A DNA stretch of 64,000 nt from G963720475 sp963720475 (GCA_963720475.1 OY970394.1:2232001-2296000); one strand, 5' to 3'; positions 24,288-33,185 are shown, counted from the stretch's first letter. Notes: a model not told the origin generated them from the sequence alone. Made by a program: numbers and translations.

Positions 24288-25268
24288 TTACCCCGCTTGC
24301 CGAGATCGCCCGGCGAACGCGCCTATCGCGCCGAACAGCAGGAGCACGGCGCCCGATCCGAGCGTCACCCACATCCCCGCGGTCGCCGACATCGTGTCGG
24401 CTTCGACAAGCCGGGGCTGAATGCGGCGGCTGAAAGCCACGAGCCCCTCGAACCGGTCGAGGGCGGCATCAACCTGGCGGAAGCTTTCCGGGGAGAGGTC
24501 CGGCGAAGTGCGTCCCAGCGCGGCCTCGACCTCCTCGACAGACGCTCCCGTGCGTCGCGCAACAAGCGGGATCACCTCACCCCGGAAATCGTCGAACACG
24601 CTCCGCACGGTGGCCAGACCGTCCTCGCGCGCTTTGACCTTCTCGACGGTGAACGGTCGGAGCGAGTCGAGCACGGCGTCGGTGTCGGCAGTCTTTTCGG
24701 GGTATGAGAGGGCAAGTGGAACGGCCACGAGCAGGGCGCCGATGGCAAGGACGACGCCCGCCAGGAGCCGCCTCGGGCGCAGTAGACCGACGATGCCGAG
24801 GACGACGAGGCCGAGCGCGAGCACGAGCTGCGCCCACGTCGCGCTCTCGAGCGTCATCCCAAGCCCGGGTAGCGACTCGGCTGAATCGAACTCTCCCAGT
24901 CGGCGTTCGAGGTTCCCAACGACCTTCTCTGCAAGCTGCCCGATCATCGGGAGCGCACCGAGGTTCTCGGTGAAGCGCGGATCGCGTTCCTCGACTCGCG
25001 CGACGAGCGCCCTACGTCCCTCCCCCGAGATCGCGCCGAGCCGGTCGAGGCCGGGCCCGGAGATCGCTCCCGCGGTGCCGGTGATGCGGTCGAGGTCGTC
25101 GCGTATCCGTTCAACGCTTGCTTGCGTGACGAGCGGCGCCGCGCCATTCACAACCTCATCCGCCGCGTCGGCGGCGTCGAAGCGCGAGAATGCGAGGGTG
25201 ACGACGATCAAGCCGACCCCCACGGCGAGCGCGGCGACGAACGGGAGCTTGATAAGGACGGTGCGCAT
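24288..25268 (-). CDS. membrane protein of unknown function
   Basis: A 326-residue protein with a transmembrane helix near the N-terminus (8-28), an extracytoplasmic helical region (30-145), two helices (about 147-200), a second extracytoplasmic region and a last helix near 300-318. The soluble parts contain similar 'DDLDRITG' and 'AALDRFEGLVAF' helices and may be an internal duplication. No catalytic motif is seen. It starts 30 bp after the stop of the dehalogenase-like gene and probably shares its transcript. Confidence 0.6.
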   Translation of the reverse strand: MRTVLIKLPFVAALAVGVGLIVVTLAFSRFDAADAADEVVNGAAPLVTQASVERIRDDLDRITGTAGAISGPGLDRLGAISGEGRRALVARVEERDPRFTENLGALPMIGQLAEKVVGNLERRLGEFDSAESLPGLGMTLESATWAQLVLALGLVVLGIVGLLRPRRLLAGVVLAIGALLVAVPLALSYPEKTADTDAVLDSLRPFTVEKVKAREDGLATVRSVFDDFRGEVIPLVARRTGASVEEVEAALGRTSPDLSPESFRQVDAALDRFEGLVAFSRRIQPRLVEADTMSATAGMWVTLGSGAVLLLFGAIGAFAGRSRQAG

Positions 25269-25298
25269 GGGAGTGATTGGTCGCCCGCTAGCGAACGC

Positions 25299-26174
25299 TC
25301 AGCCGGTCTCGAAAGCGACGATCTCCTCGGCGATCTTCTCGCCGCGGTCCTCCTGGAGGAAGTGCGATGCGCCCTCGATCTTCACCTGCTCGCCCGCGCC
25401 CGGGATCAGATCACAGAAGGTCTGACCCGAGTTCGGGAAGCGGAAGACCGGATCCTCGTCGGAGAACGCGACGAGCGCCGGCTTCTCCCAGCGGGCCAGC
25501 TCCGCCGACACGGCCTTCATCTCCGGCGCACCGCGGGCGTCCTCGTCGAGGGGCACGATCAGAGGGAAGCGCGCCGCGCCCGCCTTCGACTCCGCGTTCG
25601 GGTACGGCGCCTCGTAGGCGGCGACGACGTCTTCCGGCAGCTCAGTGCTCGTCGCGCTCTGGATCACGAAGCCGACCGGCAGGTCGGGGTTCTTCTCGGC
25701 GAAGTTGCGCCACGCCATGAAGCCCTTTCCTGGGCGCCCCGTGAACAGCCCGGTGTTGAGGATGACGAGCCGCGCGACGCGATCGGCGTTCTCGACCGCC
25801 CAGCGCAGGCCGATCGGACCGCCCCAGTCCTGCACGACCACCGTAGCGGTGGTGAGGTCGAGCCCTTCGAGCACCTCCGAGACGTGCTCCACGTGGCCGT
25901 CGTAGGTGTACCAGCCCTGGTCGGTCGGCTTGTCGGAGCGGCCGAAGCCGGCGTAGTCCGGGCAGATCACCCGATAACCCGCAGCCGCCAGCGATGGAAC
26001 CATCTTCCGGTAGAGGTAGGCCCACGAGGGCTCGCCGTGGAAGCAGACGACCGGGTCGCCGGAGCCCTCGTCCACGTAATGCATCCGCAGGCCGCCCACC
26101 TCGGCGTAGTGAGGCTCGAAGTCGTACCCGGGGAGACCCTCGAAGCGCTCGTCCGGCGTGCGGAAGACGTCCAT
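25299..26174 (-). CDS. haloalkane dehalogenase-like alpha/beta hydrolase
   Basis: A 291-residue alpha/beta hydrolase. 'CFHGEPSWAYLYRKM' is the oxyanion-hole motif with halide-binding-type Glu/Trp. The nucleophile is Asp in 'VVQDWGGPIGLR', the third acid is in 'AFSDEDPVF', and the base His is in 'EGASHFLQED'. An Asp nucleophile followed by Trp is the signature of haloalkane dehalogenases (HLD-I type) rather than esterases. Start ATG 26174 has TAGGCT ending seven bases upstream. That -10 overlaps the one of the divergent lipoprotein gene, only 23 bp away. Natural substrates are unknown. Confidence 0.8.
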   Translation of the reverse strand: MDVFRTPDERFEGLPGYDFEPHYAEVGGLRMHYVDEGSGDPVVCFHGEPSWAYLYRKMVPSLAAAGYRVICPDYAGFGRSDKPTDQGWYTYDGHVEHVSEVLEGLDLTTATVVVQDWGGPIGLRWAVENADRVARLVILNTGLFTGRPGKGFMAWRNFAEKNPDLPVGFVIQSATSTELPEDVVAAYEAPYPNAESKAGAARFPLIVPLDEDARGAPEMKAVSAELARWEKPALVAFSDEDPVFRFPNSGQTFCDLIPGAGEQVKIEGASHFLQEDRGEKIAEEIVAFETG

Positions 26175-26181
26175 CGGGGGC

Positions 26182-26191
26182 AGCCTATCCT
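26182..26191. promoter_or_regulatory. overlapping divergent -10 elements
   Basis: The sequence AGCCTATCCT contains TATCCT (26186-26191) for the plus-strand gene starting at 26198 and TAGGCT (26187-26182, minus strand) for the gene starting at 26174. The shared TA would serve both. Both transcripts would begin at or next to their start codons. Confidence 0.6.
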
Positions 26192-26197
26192 TGTGCT

Positions 26198-26752
26198 GTG
26201 CGACGCGAAGGCGCGGTGCTACTGGCAGCGGCGGCCTGCGCGCTCGCGGCCTGCGGGGAGTCGGGCAAGACCTCCTATCCGGATGGCGGGACCGTGCCCG
26301 ACGCCCGCGAGCGCAACCTCGCCGACGCCGTCCGGGCGGCACGGTGCGAGTTCCACCAGTTCGAGAAGGAGGGCGACGGCGAGACCGATATCGACGTGGA
26401 CTACCGCTCCGACCCGCCCCACTCCGGACCTCAGTCGCCGCGCAACGCGGGCGATGGCGTGTACATGGAAGCTCCCACCGATCCGGAGCTGGTCCACACG
26501 CTTCGTCACGGACGGGTCGTGCTCTGGCTCGACCCCGATCTGCCGGAGAAGCGGCGTGGGCAGCTCAAGGCCCTACACGACGAGGACCCGTTTCACGAGC
26601 TGCTCGTGCCGGACTCCTCGATGCCCTACGAGATCGCGGCGACCACATGGACACGCCGCCTGACCTGCAAGCGGCTGACGGACCGGACGTGGGACGCGCT
26701 GCGGGCGTTCCGCACGCGCTACCGCGACAAGGCGCCCGAGTTCGTCCCGTGA
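26198..26752 (+). CDS. DUF3105-family lipoprotein
   Basis: A 184-residue putative lipoprotein starting at GTG 26198, six bases after TATCCT. The lipobox is 'LAACGE' with Cys near residue 20. The domain shows the DUF3105 pattern: 'YRSDPPHSGPQ', 'GDGVYMEAP', 'LVHTLRHGRVVLWLDPDL' and a distal 'LTCKRL'. The family is common in actinobacteria, its function is unknown, and conserved His and Cys suggest metal or redox chemistry. It is divergent from the dehalogenase-like gene, from which it is separated by only 23 bp. Confidence 0.75.
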   Translation: MRREGAVLLAAAACALAACGESGKTSYPDGGTVPDARERNLADAVRAARCEFHQFEKEGDGETDIDVDYRSDPPHSGPQSPRNAGDGVYMEAPTDPELVHTLRHGRVVLWLDPDLPEKRRGQLKALHDEDPFHELLVPDSSMPYEIAATTWTRRLTCKRLTDRTWDALRAFRTRYRDKAPEFVP

Positions 26753-26773
26753 CGCCGCGGCCGGCTTTGGTGC

Positions 26774-27076
26774 TCAGCCCCGCAGGGCGTAGAAGGAGCG
26801 GCCCTTCGGCCCGCTGCAGGAGAAGACCACGTCGCCGCCGATCTTCCTGCACGAGTAGCCGCGCGGGCGGCTGCCGTCGCGCACGTACGCGCGCACCCAG
26901 GGCGCGGCCTTCGAACAGCTGAGGTTGACCGCGCGCACCTTGTACTGGCGGCCCTTGACGGTCGTGGTCCCGCATTTCGTCGCCGGGTGAGGAGCGAAAG
27001 CCGGCTCGGCGCCGAGCGCGAGGAGGGCGGCGGCCACCAGCGCTACGACGGACAGAGGTCGAAACGCCGTTCTCAT
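26774..27076 (-). CDS. small secreted Cys-paired protein
   Basis: A 100-residue exported protein: a signal peptide (about 1-28, 'ALLALGAEPAFA'), then a compact beta-rich domain with four Cys ('TKCGTT', 'LSCSKA', 'YSCRKI', 'FSCSGP'). The spacing could allow two disulfides. It also has the aromatic pattern 'GRQYKVRAVNL'. No family is recognised. TACGGT ends six bases before the ATG, with no Shine-Dalgarno sequence. The gene is directly downstream of the cupredoxin gene on the same strand but carries its own promoter. Confidence 0.65.
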   Translation of the reverse strand: MRTAFRPLSVVALVAAALLALGAEPAFAPHPATKCGTTTVKGRQYKVRAVNLSCSKAAPWVRAYVRDGSRPRGYSCRKIGGDVVFSCSGPKGRSFYALRG

Positions 27077-27095
27077 GCCTCTACCGTAGCGCCGG

Positions 27096-27806
27096 TCAGC
27101 GGACCTTGAAGCGCGTCTCGAACCTGCCAGAGCTGTTCTTCGCCGCGTCCTGCGCCTCGACGGCGAAGACGTACGACCCCGGCTTGAACTTGTTGACTCC
27201 GAGCTTCAGTTCATGACTGCCACCCTCGAGCGCGCGGGTGAAGGAGCGGACGACCTTCTCGACCTCCCCTTTGCGGTTCACGCGCTCGACGTCGACGAAC
27301 AGCGTCGCGGCCTCCGACAGCGAAAAGCTGAACAGCCCGCCCGGTTTCGAGCAGCCCTTCGACCCCTTGCGGCACGCCTTCGGGCGCTTTGCGCGCAGGC
27401 TGCGGACCCGTGGCCCGGAGTCGTCACCGCCGAGCGCCTGGACGACGACCGTGCCGCGCATGCTCGGATGGACCTTGCAGAAGTAGTTGTAGGTCCCCAC
27501 CGAGTCGAACAGGTGCGAATACGCGTCGCCGCGCGCGTGGTTCACCTGGCCGGGGGCCTTCCCGGCATCCGAGTCGAACGCATCGGGCTGCCCGGCAACC
27601 GAGGTGACCGAGTGGTTCGTGTCGAGCGCGTTCCACGTCCACACGACGGCGTCGCCCTTGACGATCGTCAGTGCGTCGGGCGCGAACGCAAAGCCGCCGA
27701 CGCGCACGGTCGGCACACCATGCCCGGGATGCCCGCTTCCGTCGCCAGCGCCGAGCGCGAAGGCGAGCACGCCGAGAATCGCCGCGGAGGCAAGCTTCGC
27801 CCGCAT
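27096..27806 (-). CDS. secreted plastocyanin/azurin-like copper protein
   Basis: A 236-residue exported cupredoxin. After the signal peptide the copper-binding domain (about 35-125) shows the His ligand in 'TNHSVTSV' and the loop 'YFCKVHPSM', giving Cys, His and Met ligands of a type 1 copper site. A second beta domain (about 145-236) with 'SLSEAATLFVDVERV' resembles a repeat seen in other secreted proteins of this window (56900-58309). TACAGT ends six bases before ATG 27806. It may act in extracytoplasmic electron transfer or copper handling. A ferritin gene lies just upstream on the other strand. Confidence 0.8.
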   Translation of the reverse strand: MRAKLASAAILGVLAFALGAGDGSGHPGHGVPTVRVGGFAFAPDALTIVKGDAVVWTWNALDTNHSVTSVAGQPDAFDSDAGKAPGQVNHARGDAYSHLFDSVGTYNYFCKVHPSMRGTVVVQALGGDDSGPRVRSLRAKRPKACRKGSKGCSKPGGLFSFSLSEAATLFVDVERVNRKGEVEKVVRSFTRALEGGSHELKLGVNKFKPGSYVFAVEAQDAAKNSSGRFETRFKVR

Positions 27807-27918
27807 GCGATCACTGTAGAGCGGCTACGCGGCTACGTGTGCTGGCGGTCGGCGGCGGGCTCCCCCGCCTACCTTGCTAGCGTCGGCCGCGAACGTCCGC
27901 CAACGAAGGAGGCTCCGG

Positions 27919-28452
27919 ATGCCAGCCGCACCAAAGTTCGTCGACGCCCTCAACGAGCAGATCGGAGCCGAGTTTGGCGCCTCGCACCAGTACGCCGCGA
28001 TCGCCGTCTACTACGAGAGCCACACGCTCCCGCAGCTCGCCGGGTTCTTCTACGCGCAGGCGATCGAGGAGCGCGGCCACGGCATGATGATGATCCAGTA
28101 CCTGCTCGACACGGACTCGCCCGTCGGGCTCGACACGATTGCGGCTCCGCAGCAGGAATTCGCCGATCACGTCGCGCCGATCGCGCTCGCCCTCGAGCAG
28201 GAGCGCGCCGTCTCCCAGCGCCTCTCCGAGATCTTCGCCCTCGCCCGTGACGAAGGCGACTACCTCTCTGAGCAGTTCATGCAGTGGTTCCTCAAGGAGC
28301 AGGTCGAGGAGGAGGCCACGATGTCCGAGATGCTCGAGGTCGCCGAGCGCGTGCGCGACGACCCGATGACGCTCGAGGAGTACATCGCGCGCGAGCAGCC
28401 GGGCGGCGACGACGACCCGTCGGCGCCGCCAGTCGCAGGCGGCGCCGGCTAG
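27919..28452 (+). CDS. non-heme ferritin
   Basis: A 177-residue four-helix-bundle iron-storage protein. The di-iron site residues occur in 'LNEQIGAEFGASHQY', 'AVYYES', 'AIEERGHG' and 'EQVEEEATMSEML', the standard ferroxidase arrangement of bacterial FtnA. It should oxidise Fe(II) and store it as mineral in a 24-mer cage. The start at ATG 27919 is set by GAAGGAGG nine bases upstream, which excludes an upstream ATG. An acidic disordered tail follows residue 165. It lies between two cupredoxin genes. Confidence 0.9.
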   Translation: MPAAPKFVDALNEQIGAEFGASHQYAAIAVYYESHTLPQLAGFFYAQAIEERGHGMMMIQYLLDTDSPVGLDTIAAPQQEFADHVAPIALALEQERAVSQRLSEIFALARDEGDYLSEQFMQWFLKEQVEEEATMSEMLEVAERVRDDPMTLEEYIAREQPGGDDDPSAPPVAGGAG

Positions 28453-28462
28453 CGCGCGGGCG

Positions 28463-30352
28463 TCAGCAGCCGCGCGGCGTCGCGACCGGGCCGATGCTCG
28501 CCCGCGCGGCCTTCGACGCCTTGCCGCTCGCGGCGCGTGCGTGGAGCTTGAACGCGTAGCGCCGGCCCGGCGCGGCGCGGAAGACGGCCGACTGGAGCCG
28601 GCTGCGCTTCCGCAGCGACCGCTTGTTGGGCTTCGCCTCACCACCCGTCGCAGCGACGCCGAGGTCGTACACGCCGGCGGGTGACCACGTCAGGCGGTAG
28701 CGCGGGCCCCTGCAGCCCCCGCGCGAGAGCCGCTTCAACTTGAGCTTCGGCGCCTTTGCCGGCTTGCCGGCGCCGGGCAGCTTGGCCAGGTCGAACGCGT
28801 CGCCGAGCCAGCGGCCGGCGTTCCCACTCGGCGCTGCGAGACCGAGCAGACCCATGAGCGTCGGCGCGACGTCGACGTTCTCGGACTGGCCCGGGTTGTC
28901 GAGCGTGTCGTCGAAGCGAGCGCCGCGGATGCCGTCGACCGAGCGCTGCCGCACGAAGTCGCCGCCGCCGACGACGGCGAAGAAGTTGTCGCTCGTGTGG
29001 GGTGCGCCGTGATTGCCGATCACCGGGTTCGACGTCAGCGAGGGGTCAGAGAACGCCACGCCGGGCTTCGCGGTGACGAGGATGTCGCCGTTTCGCGGCC
29101 CGGCGGCGTGCCAGCCCGGGTGCACGGCGCTGACGGTGTGGCGCGTTCCGCCGTCGGCCGGGTTCGGCTCGCGGTAGAGCGCCTCGTCCACGCCTCCGAG
29201 GCCGAGGATCGCCGCGCGCATGCGCGCGAGCAGCTGATGCCGGTTCGGGGCGGTGCGGTTGGCGAGATAGACAGCGTCGGTGCTTCCGCCCTGGGTAACG
29301 ACGAAGTCGCGCTCCGGGATCCCTGCTGCCTTCAGCTCCTCCGTTAGGACGATCCGCAGCGGGCCGGAGTCGTGTGAATGGTCGGATAGCAGGACCAGCA
29401 CCGTCCGGTCCCACTCCCCGCGGCGGCGCAGCTCGGTCACCAGCCGCTCGATCTCGCCGTCGGCGAGCGCCACGGCCTGCTGGTAGCGCAGCTCTCCGAA
29501 GGCCGTCTCGATCGGCGGGCCGCCCGGGTTCGGCGTGTTGACGCCGGTGAAGTGCCCCGCGTTGTCCACCTGCGGGAGGTTCACGAACGTGAAGTCGGGC
29601 CGGCGACGCTGCCCGCCGGCCTCGACGCCGTTGCGAATCGTCGCCAGCACTGCGTTCATCACGAGCGTGTCGTCGAGCGTGCGATCCATGACCGTCGGGA
29701 TCGGGTCGATCGGGACGTTCGCGCAGTAGTCGCGCTCGGTGGCCGGGACCGATCCCGACGGGCACGGCGCCCAGAGGTAGTCGACGTCGCGACGTGCCGA
29801 CTCGAAGCGCCGCCCGGCGAAGATCCGGCCGAGCTTGATCTTTCCGAAGACCGCGGCCGTGATCAGGCGGTCCGGGTTGCCCTGGCGCTTGATCGCCTCG
29901 AACACGGTCTGCGCAAGCACGCAGTCGGCGGACTCGCCCTTCGAGCGGACGGGTGTCTTCGACTCGTCGAATGCGCCGACGGCGTCGCAGCCGGCGTCGT
30001 TGCGGAGCGGCGAGTAGAGCGCGAAGCCATTGCCGGCTATCCCGGACGTGTCGGAGTAGGCGCCGGTCATCATCGCGGCGTGGTTCGGATTGGTCTCGGC
30101 GACCATCACCGAGCGGGACTCCTGGTAGTAGGTCGAGCGCGCACCGTTGCCGCGCAGCAGCGAAGCGATGAAGGGCGCGCGGCCCGCGTCGACGACATCG
30201 CCGTCGAGGCCGTCGATGACGACCGCGTAGACGATCGGTCGCGGCGCGGCGGACGCTTGCACGGCCGTCGCGGCCAGCGATGCAACAGCCAGCGCCAGCG
30301 CCAACGTCACGGGTCGGGCGAGCCCTCGCACGAACCAAGATCGTAGTCGCAC
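28463..30352 (-). CDS. secreted alkaline-phosphatase-superfamily phosphodiesterase
   Basis: A 629-residue exported enzyme. A signal peptide (about 1-35) precedes a type I phosphodiesterase/nucleotide pyrophosphatase core. Metal ligands appear in 'VIDGLDGD', the likely nucleophile Thr/Ser in 'ETNPNHAAMMTG', 'LPQVDNAGHFTG' (Asp and His), 'LLSDHSHDSG' (Asp-His) and 'GNHGAPHTSDN'. A C-terminal fibronectin-like beta domain follows. The start is taken as GTG 30352, because the much longer open frame upstream is antisense to the LAATG protein. The substrate could be phosphodiesters, phosphonates or nucleotides. Confidence 0.8.
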   Translation of the reverse strand: MRLRSWFVRGLARPVTLALALAVASLAATAVQASAAPRPIVYAVVIDGLDGDVVDAGRAPFIASLLRGNGARSTYYQESRSVMVAETNPNHAAMMTGAYSDTSGIAGNGFALYSPLRNDAGCDAVGAFDESKTPVRSKGESADCVLAQTVFEAIKRQGNPDRLITAAVFGKIKLGRIFAGRRFESARRDVDYLWAPCPSGSVPATERDYCANVPIDPIPTVMDRTLDDTLVMNAVLATIRNGVEAGGQRRRPDFTFVNLPQVDNAGHFTGVNTPNPGGPPIETAFGELRYQQAVALADGEIERLVTELRRRGEWDRTVLVLLSDHSHDSGPLRIVLTEELKAAGIPERDFVVTQGGSTDAVYLANRTAPNRHQLLARMRAAILGLGGVDEALYREPNPADGGTRHTVSAVHPGWHAAGPRNGDILVTAKPGVAFSDPSLTSNPVIGNHGAPHTSDNFFAVVGGGDFVRQRSVDGIRGARFDDTLDNPGQSENVDVAPTLMGLLGLAAPSGNAGRWLGDAFDLAKLPGAGKPAKAPKLKLKRLSRGGCRGPRYRLTWSPAGVYDLGVAATGGEAKPNKRSLRKRSRLQSAVFRAAPGRRYAFKLHARAASGKASKAARASIGPVATPRGC

Positions 30353-30403
30353 CCACTCCGGTACGCGCTGGCTGAACCCGCCGCGAGGCCCTATGATCGG
30401 GTC

Positions 30404-31207
30404 ATGCGGGAGGTTCGGGTGTTCGCGGTCTCCTTCGTTGCGTTGTTCGCCCTCGCAGCGCCGGCGCTCCCGCTCGCGGCCGACGACGACGCGTCGTCCG
30501 GGGACGACCCCGAGCAGACCCCGGCCGAGCCTGCGAAGCCGGCCGAGCCCGCTCCCGAGCAGCCCGCGGCCGAGGCGCCGCCCCCCGGGCCCGTCGAGCC
30601 CGGTCCAGTCGCCGTCCCGGGCCCCGGGCAAACCGTCGGCAGCCCGGCTGCAGCGACCCCGGCGCCGACTGCGCGCGGCGGTGAGAAGCAAGACCGCGGC
30701 GGGTCGCGCAAGTCGGACGAGGGCGCGCGCAAGAGCGCCGTCCGGGCGGTGACGATCAAGGACTTCGAGTTCAGCCCGAAGACGATCAACGTCAGCTCGG
30801 GCGACACCGTCACCTGGACCAACAACGGGCCGACCGGGCATTCGGCGACTGCCGACGACAAGTCGTTCGACACCGGCATCATGAGCAAGGGCAAGAGCGG
30901 CTCGCACACCTTCAAGGAGGCGGGCACGTTCGACTACATCTGCACGCCACACCCGAACATGACGGCGAAGGTCGTCGTCAGCGGCAGCGGCGCATCGGGA
31001 TCCGACGACGGCTCCCCGAGCGCCACCGGCGAGCCCTCGCCTGAATCGACCGGCACGGGCTCGAGTGCCGACACAACGTCCTCCTCCGACGAGGACTCCG
31101 GCGAACTCGCCGCCACCGGCTACGACGCCTGGCTCGTCGCGCTCGTCGGCGCGCTGCTGATCACCGGCGGCTACGCGCTGGGCCGCCGCGTCCGTCGCAC
31201 CGGCTGA
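30404..31207 (+). CDS. wall-anchored cupredoxin with LAATG motif
   Basis: A 267-residue surface copper protein. A signal peptide (1-26) is followed by a long Pro/Ala/Glu-rich linker (27-110). The cupredoxin domain (about 113-195) has His in 'TGHSATAD' and the loop 'YICTPHPNM' (Cys, His, Met). A Ser/Asp/Thr-rich spacer follows, then a sorting signal: 'LAATG', a hydrophobic helix and the basic end 'RRVRRTG'. LAxTG is the motif of class E sortases of actinobacteria. TATGAT ends six bases before ATG 30404. Its stop abuts the stop of the convergent PD40 gene with no spacer. Confidence 0.8.
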   Translation: MREVRVFAVSFVALFALAAPALPLAADDDASSGDDPEQTPAEPAKPAEPAPEQPAAEAPPPGPVEPGPVAVPGPGQTVGSPAAATPAPTARGGEKQDRGGSRKSDEGARKSAVRAVTIKDFEFSPKTINVSSGDTVTWTNNGPTGHSATADDKSFDTGIMSKGKSGSHTFKEAGTFDYICTPHPNMTAKVVVSGSGASGSDDGSPSATGEPSPESTGTGSSADTTSSSDEDSGELAATGYDAWLVALVGALLITGGYALGRRVRRTG

Positions 31208-32947
31208 CTACCTGAGGAAGCAGCGCTCGACAGTTCCCTCCGTCTGCGTGCGGGCACACGGGCCGATGTAGCGCACGTAGATCTGGTGGAGGGCGTCGAA
31301 CTTGTCGCCTGAGGACGGCGGAGGCGCGAGCGCGTCGGGATCGATCAGCGGCGGGATCAGCTTGCGGTCGAGCGCCTTCGGCAGCGCTGCGTCCGCGTAC
31401 GCCTTGTCGATCATCGGCTCGACGGACTCGAACGCGACGTAGTTGCCGTGGAGGCCCATCGAAGGGTTCTGCGAGCCCGCCTTGACGTACTTGTTGTCGG
31501 CATCACGCGACTCGAGCGTCACGCGCTTGCTCTTGACGTACCACTGGAACATGTCGCTGACCTTGTTCTGATCCGTCTTGTGGCCGCGCGGTCGGAGGTT
31601 GGTCGCCTCGGAGTCGAACACGACGACCCAGCCGATCGCCGACATCGCCGGCCGGAAGGAGCCGCGGTTGCCGATCCCGTAGTCGGACTTCGAGACGATG
31701 TAGTGACGCGGCGGGTCGAAGCTCATGTCCGCCCGCACGACGTCGGAGGCGTCGTTGGTGTCGCCGGCCTTGAGGTCGTACGCGGTCGTCTGGAACGCGA
31801 CGTAGCGACCGTCGGTGGTCACCGTCGGCTCGCGCGACCGGCCGTTGCCCGCGACGCCCGAGGCGTTCGCCGACACCAGCCGCGTCCGCAGCCGCGGAAC
31901 GAGTTGGGCGGGGCGCTTGTTTCGCTGCTTCGCCGCGAGCTGGTGGCGGGCGATCGTGCGGCGATAGATGTCGCTGCCGTGCCCGAGGTCGCCGGCCGCG
32001 AGGTTGTTCGACTCGGAGGTGAAAACGAGCGAGCGTCCGTCGCGCGAGAACTCCGGCTCGTAGGAGTGGCTGTTGCCCGCGCGCCCCTTGTTGTTCGCCG
32101 ACGCGAGGAACGTGAACCCCGTTAGGTAGCCGTATCCGCCGTGCCCACGCCGGAAGCGCACGTAGACCTGCGCCGTGCCCGGAAGCGGGCGGTTCGTCTT
32201 GATCCCTTTGAAGCTCTCGCCCTGGTTGCGGAGGAAGGCCGCGTTGTTGGTCACCGCCGTGAAGGCGATCCGGTCGCAGTGCCCGTCGACCGAGACGTCG
32301 AGCGTCGGCCCGTCGAGCTGCTCCCCGGCGGTGTTGAGCGAGACGCGCTCCATCTTGTTGCGGCGCAGGTCCAGCAGGAACGCGTCGGCGACACCGTTCG
32401 TGTCGCCCGGGACGAGGTTCGAGGCCTCCGAGATGAATGCGACGCAGCTGACCGCGCTGTTTCGGTCGCCGTCGGTGGCCGGGCGGTAGGAGCGTCCGTT
32501 CGCCGGCTGGGCCGCCATCCCGCGCGAGACGAGCACCGTGTCCCTGTACAGCCAGGCCGAGCCGCTCGCGTCCCACGGCTTGCGCCGGCGCGCCATGAAG
32601 ACGTCGGTCAGGCCGTTGCTGTCACCGCCGGCGATGTTGCTCGCATCCGACTCGTAGGCGATCACGCGCGCGATGCGGCCGTCGCTCGAGACCGACGGAT
32701 TGCGCGAGGGCCCGTTGGGGAACGCGCCGTCGAGCCCGCGCGAGAGGAGGAAGGTGGTCCGCAGCGACTTCGGGTGCTTCGACACCGGCTCCTTCGGCTG
32801 GGTCGGCGTCGTCTGCTGCGGTTGGGTGGGCGTCACGCCCGGAAGCGGGCTCACCTGCGAGCCATCCTGCGCGAGGGCAGGCGGGACGGAGACGAAAGCG
32901 GCCGCCACGGCGGCCGCGGCGATCGAAGTGGCTCGCGCGCGCAACAT
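31208..32947 (-). CDS. secreted PD40-like beta-propeller, paralogue of 8430-10160
   Basis: A 579-residue exported propeller. The signal peptide ends near 'VPPALAQ' and is followed by a Thr/Pro/Gln linker that its paralogue lacks. Blades repeat 'VIAYESDASNIAGGD', 'FISEASNLVPGD', 'FTSESNNLAAGD', 'FQTTAYDLKAGD' and 'FDSEATNLRPRG', in the same order as in the other copy, and the ending 'YIGPCARTQTEGTVERC' is shared. TAGGCT lies 13 nt before ATG 32947 (10 before an alternative TTG). The two copies are over 20 kb apart and inverted relative to one another. Confidence 0.75.
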   Translation of the reverse strand: MLRARATSIAAAAVAAAFVSVPPALAQDGSQVSPLPGVTPTQPQQTTPTQPKEPVSKHPKSLRTTFLLSRGLDGAFPNGPSRNPSVSSDGRIARVIAYESDASNIAGGDSNGLTDVFMARRRKPWDASGSAWLYRDTVLVSRGMAAQPANGRSYRPATDGDRNSAVSCVAFISEASNLVPGDTNGVADAFLLDLRRNKMERVSLNTAGEQLDGPTLDVSVDGHCDRIAFTAVTNNAAFLRNQGESFKGIKTNRPLPGTAQVYVRFRRGHGGYGYLTGFTFLASANNKGRAGNSHSYEPEFSRDGRSLVFTSESNNLAAGDLGHGSDIYRRTIARHQLAAKQRNKRPAQLVPRLRTRLVSANASGVAGNGRSREPTVTTDGRYVAFQTTAYDLKAGDTNDASDVVRADMSFDPPRHYIVSKSDYGIGNRGSFRPAMSAIGWVVVFDSEATNLRPRGHKTDQNKVSDMFQWYVKSKRVTLESRDADNKYVKAGSQNPSMGLHGNYVAFESVEPMIDKAYADAALPKALDRKLIPPLIDPDALAPPPSSGDKFDALHQIYVRYIGPCARTQTEGTVERCFLR

Positions 32948-33042
32948 CAAGAGCGTGAACAGCCTACGCGCGCGGGGGTTGCGCTCGGCGGTAAAACTGC
33001 TGCAAACGGGTGCGTTCCCCCGGATGCGGCAGTGGCGTGTGC

Positions 33043-33105
33043 CTACCAGCCGCCCTCGGTGGTCTCGCGCGGTGCGTTCTCAGGGCTGTTGTGAGTTCCG
33101 GTCAT
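33043..33105 (-). CDS. 20-residue peptide candidate
   Basis: A short frame downstream of the sugar transporter on the same strand, rich in Thr, Asn, Glu and Pro, and ending 'TTEGGW'. A purine-rich GAGAGAGCAG precedes the ATG. It could be a real small peptide or chance. It is the only coding-like feature in the 32951-33185 gap, which otherwise holds no recognisable element. Confidence 0.3.
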   Translation of the reverse strand: MTGTHNSPENAPRETTEGGW

Positions 33106-33185
33106 CTGCTCTCTCTTGTCTGATTCGACAACGCCGCCGGAACCCTTTAGTTGCACTGCTACTTCTTTTTCTTCGGCTTAAGAAC

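Noticed and set aside
30353..30952. N-terminal extension of the phosphodiesterase by 200 codons
   Set aside because: The extension is antisense to the LAATG cupredoxin gene, and a normal signal peptide begins at GTG 30352.
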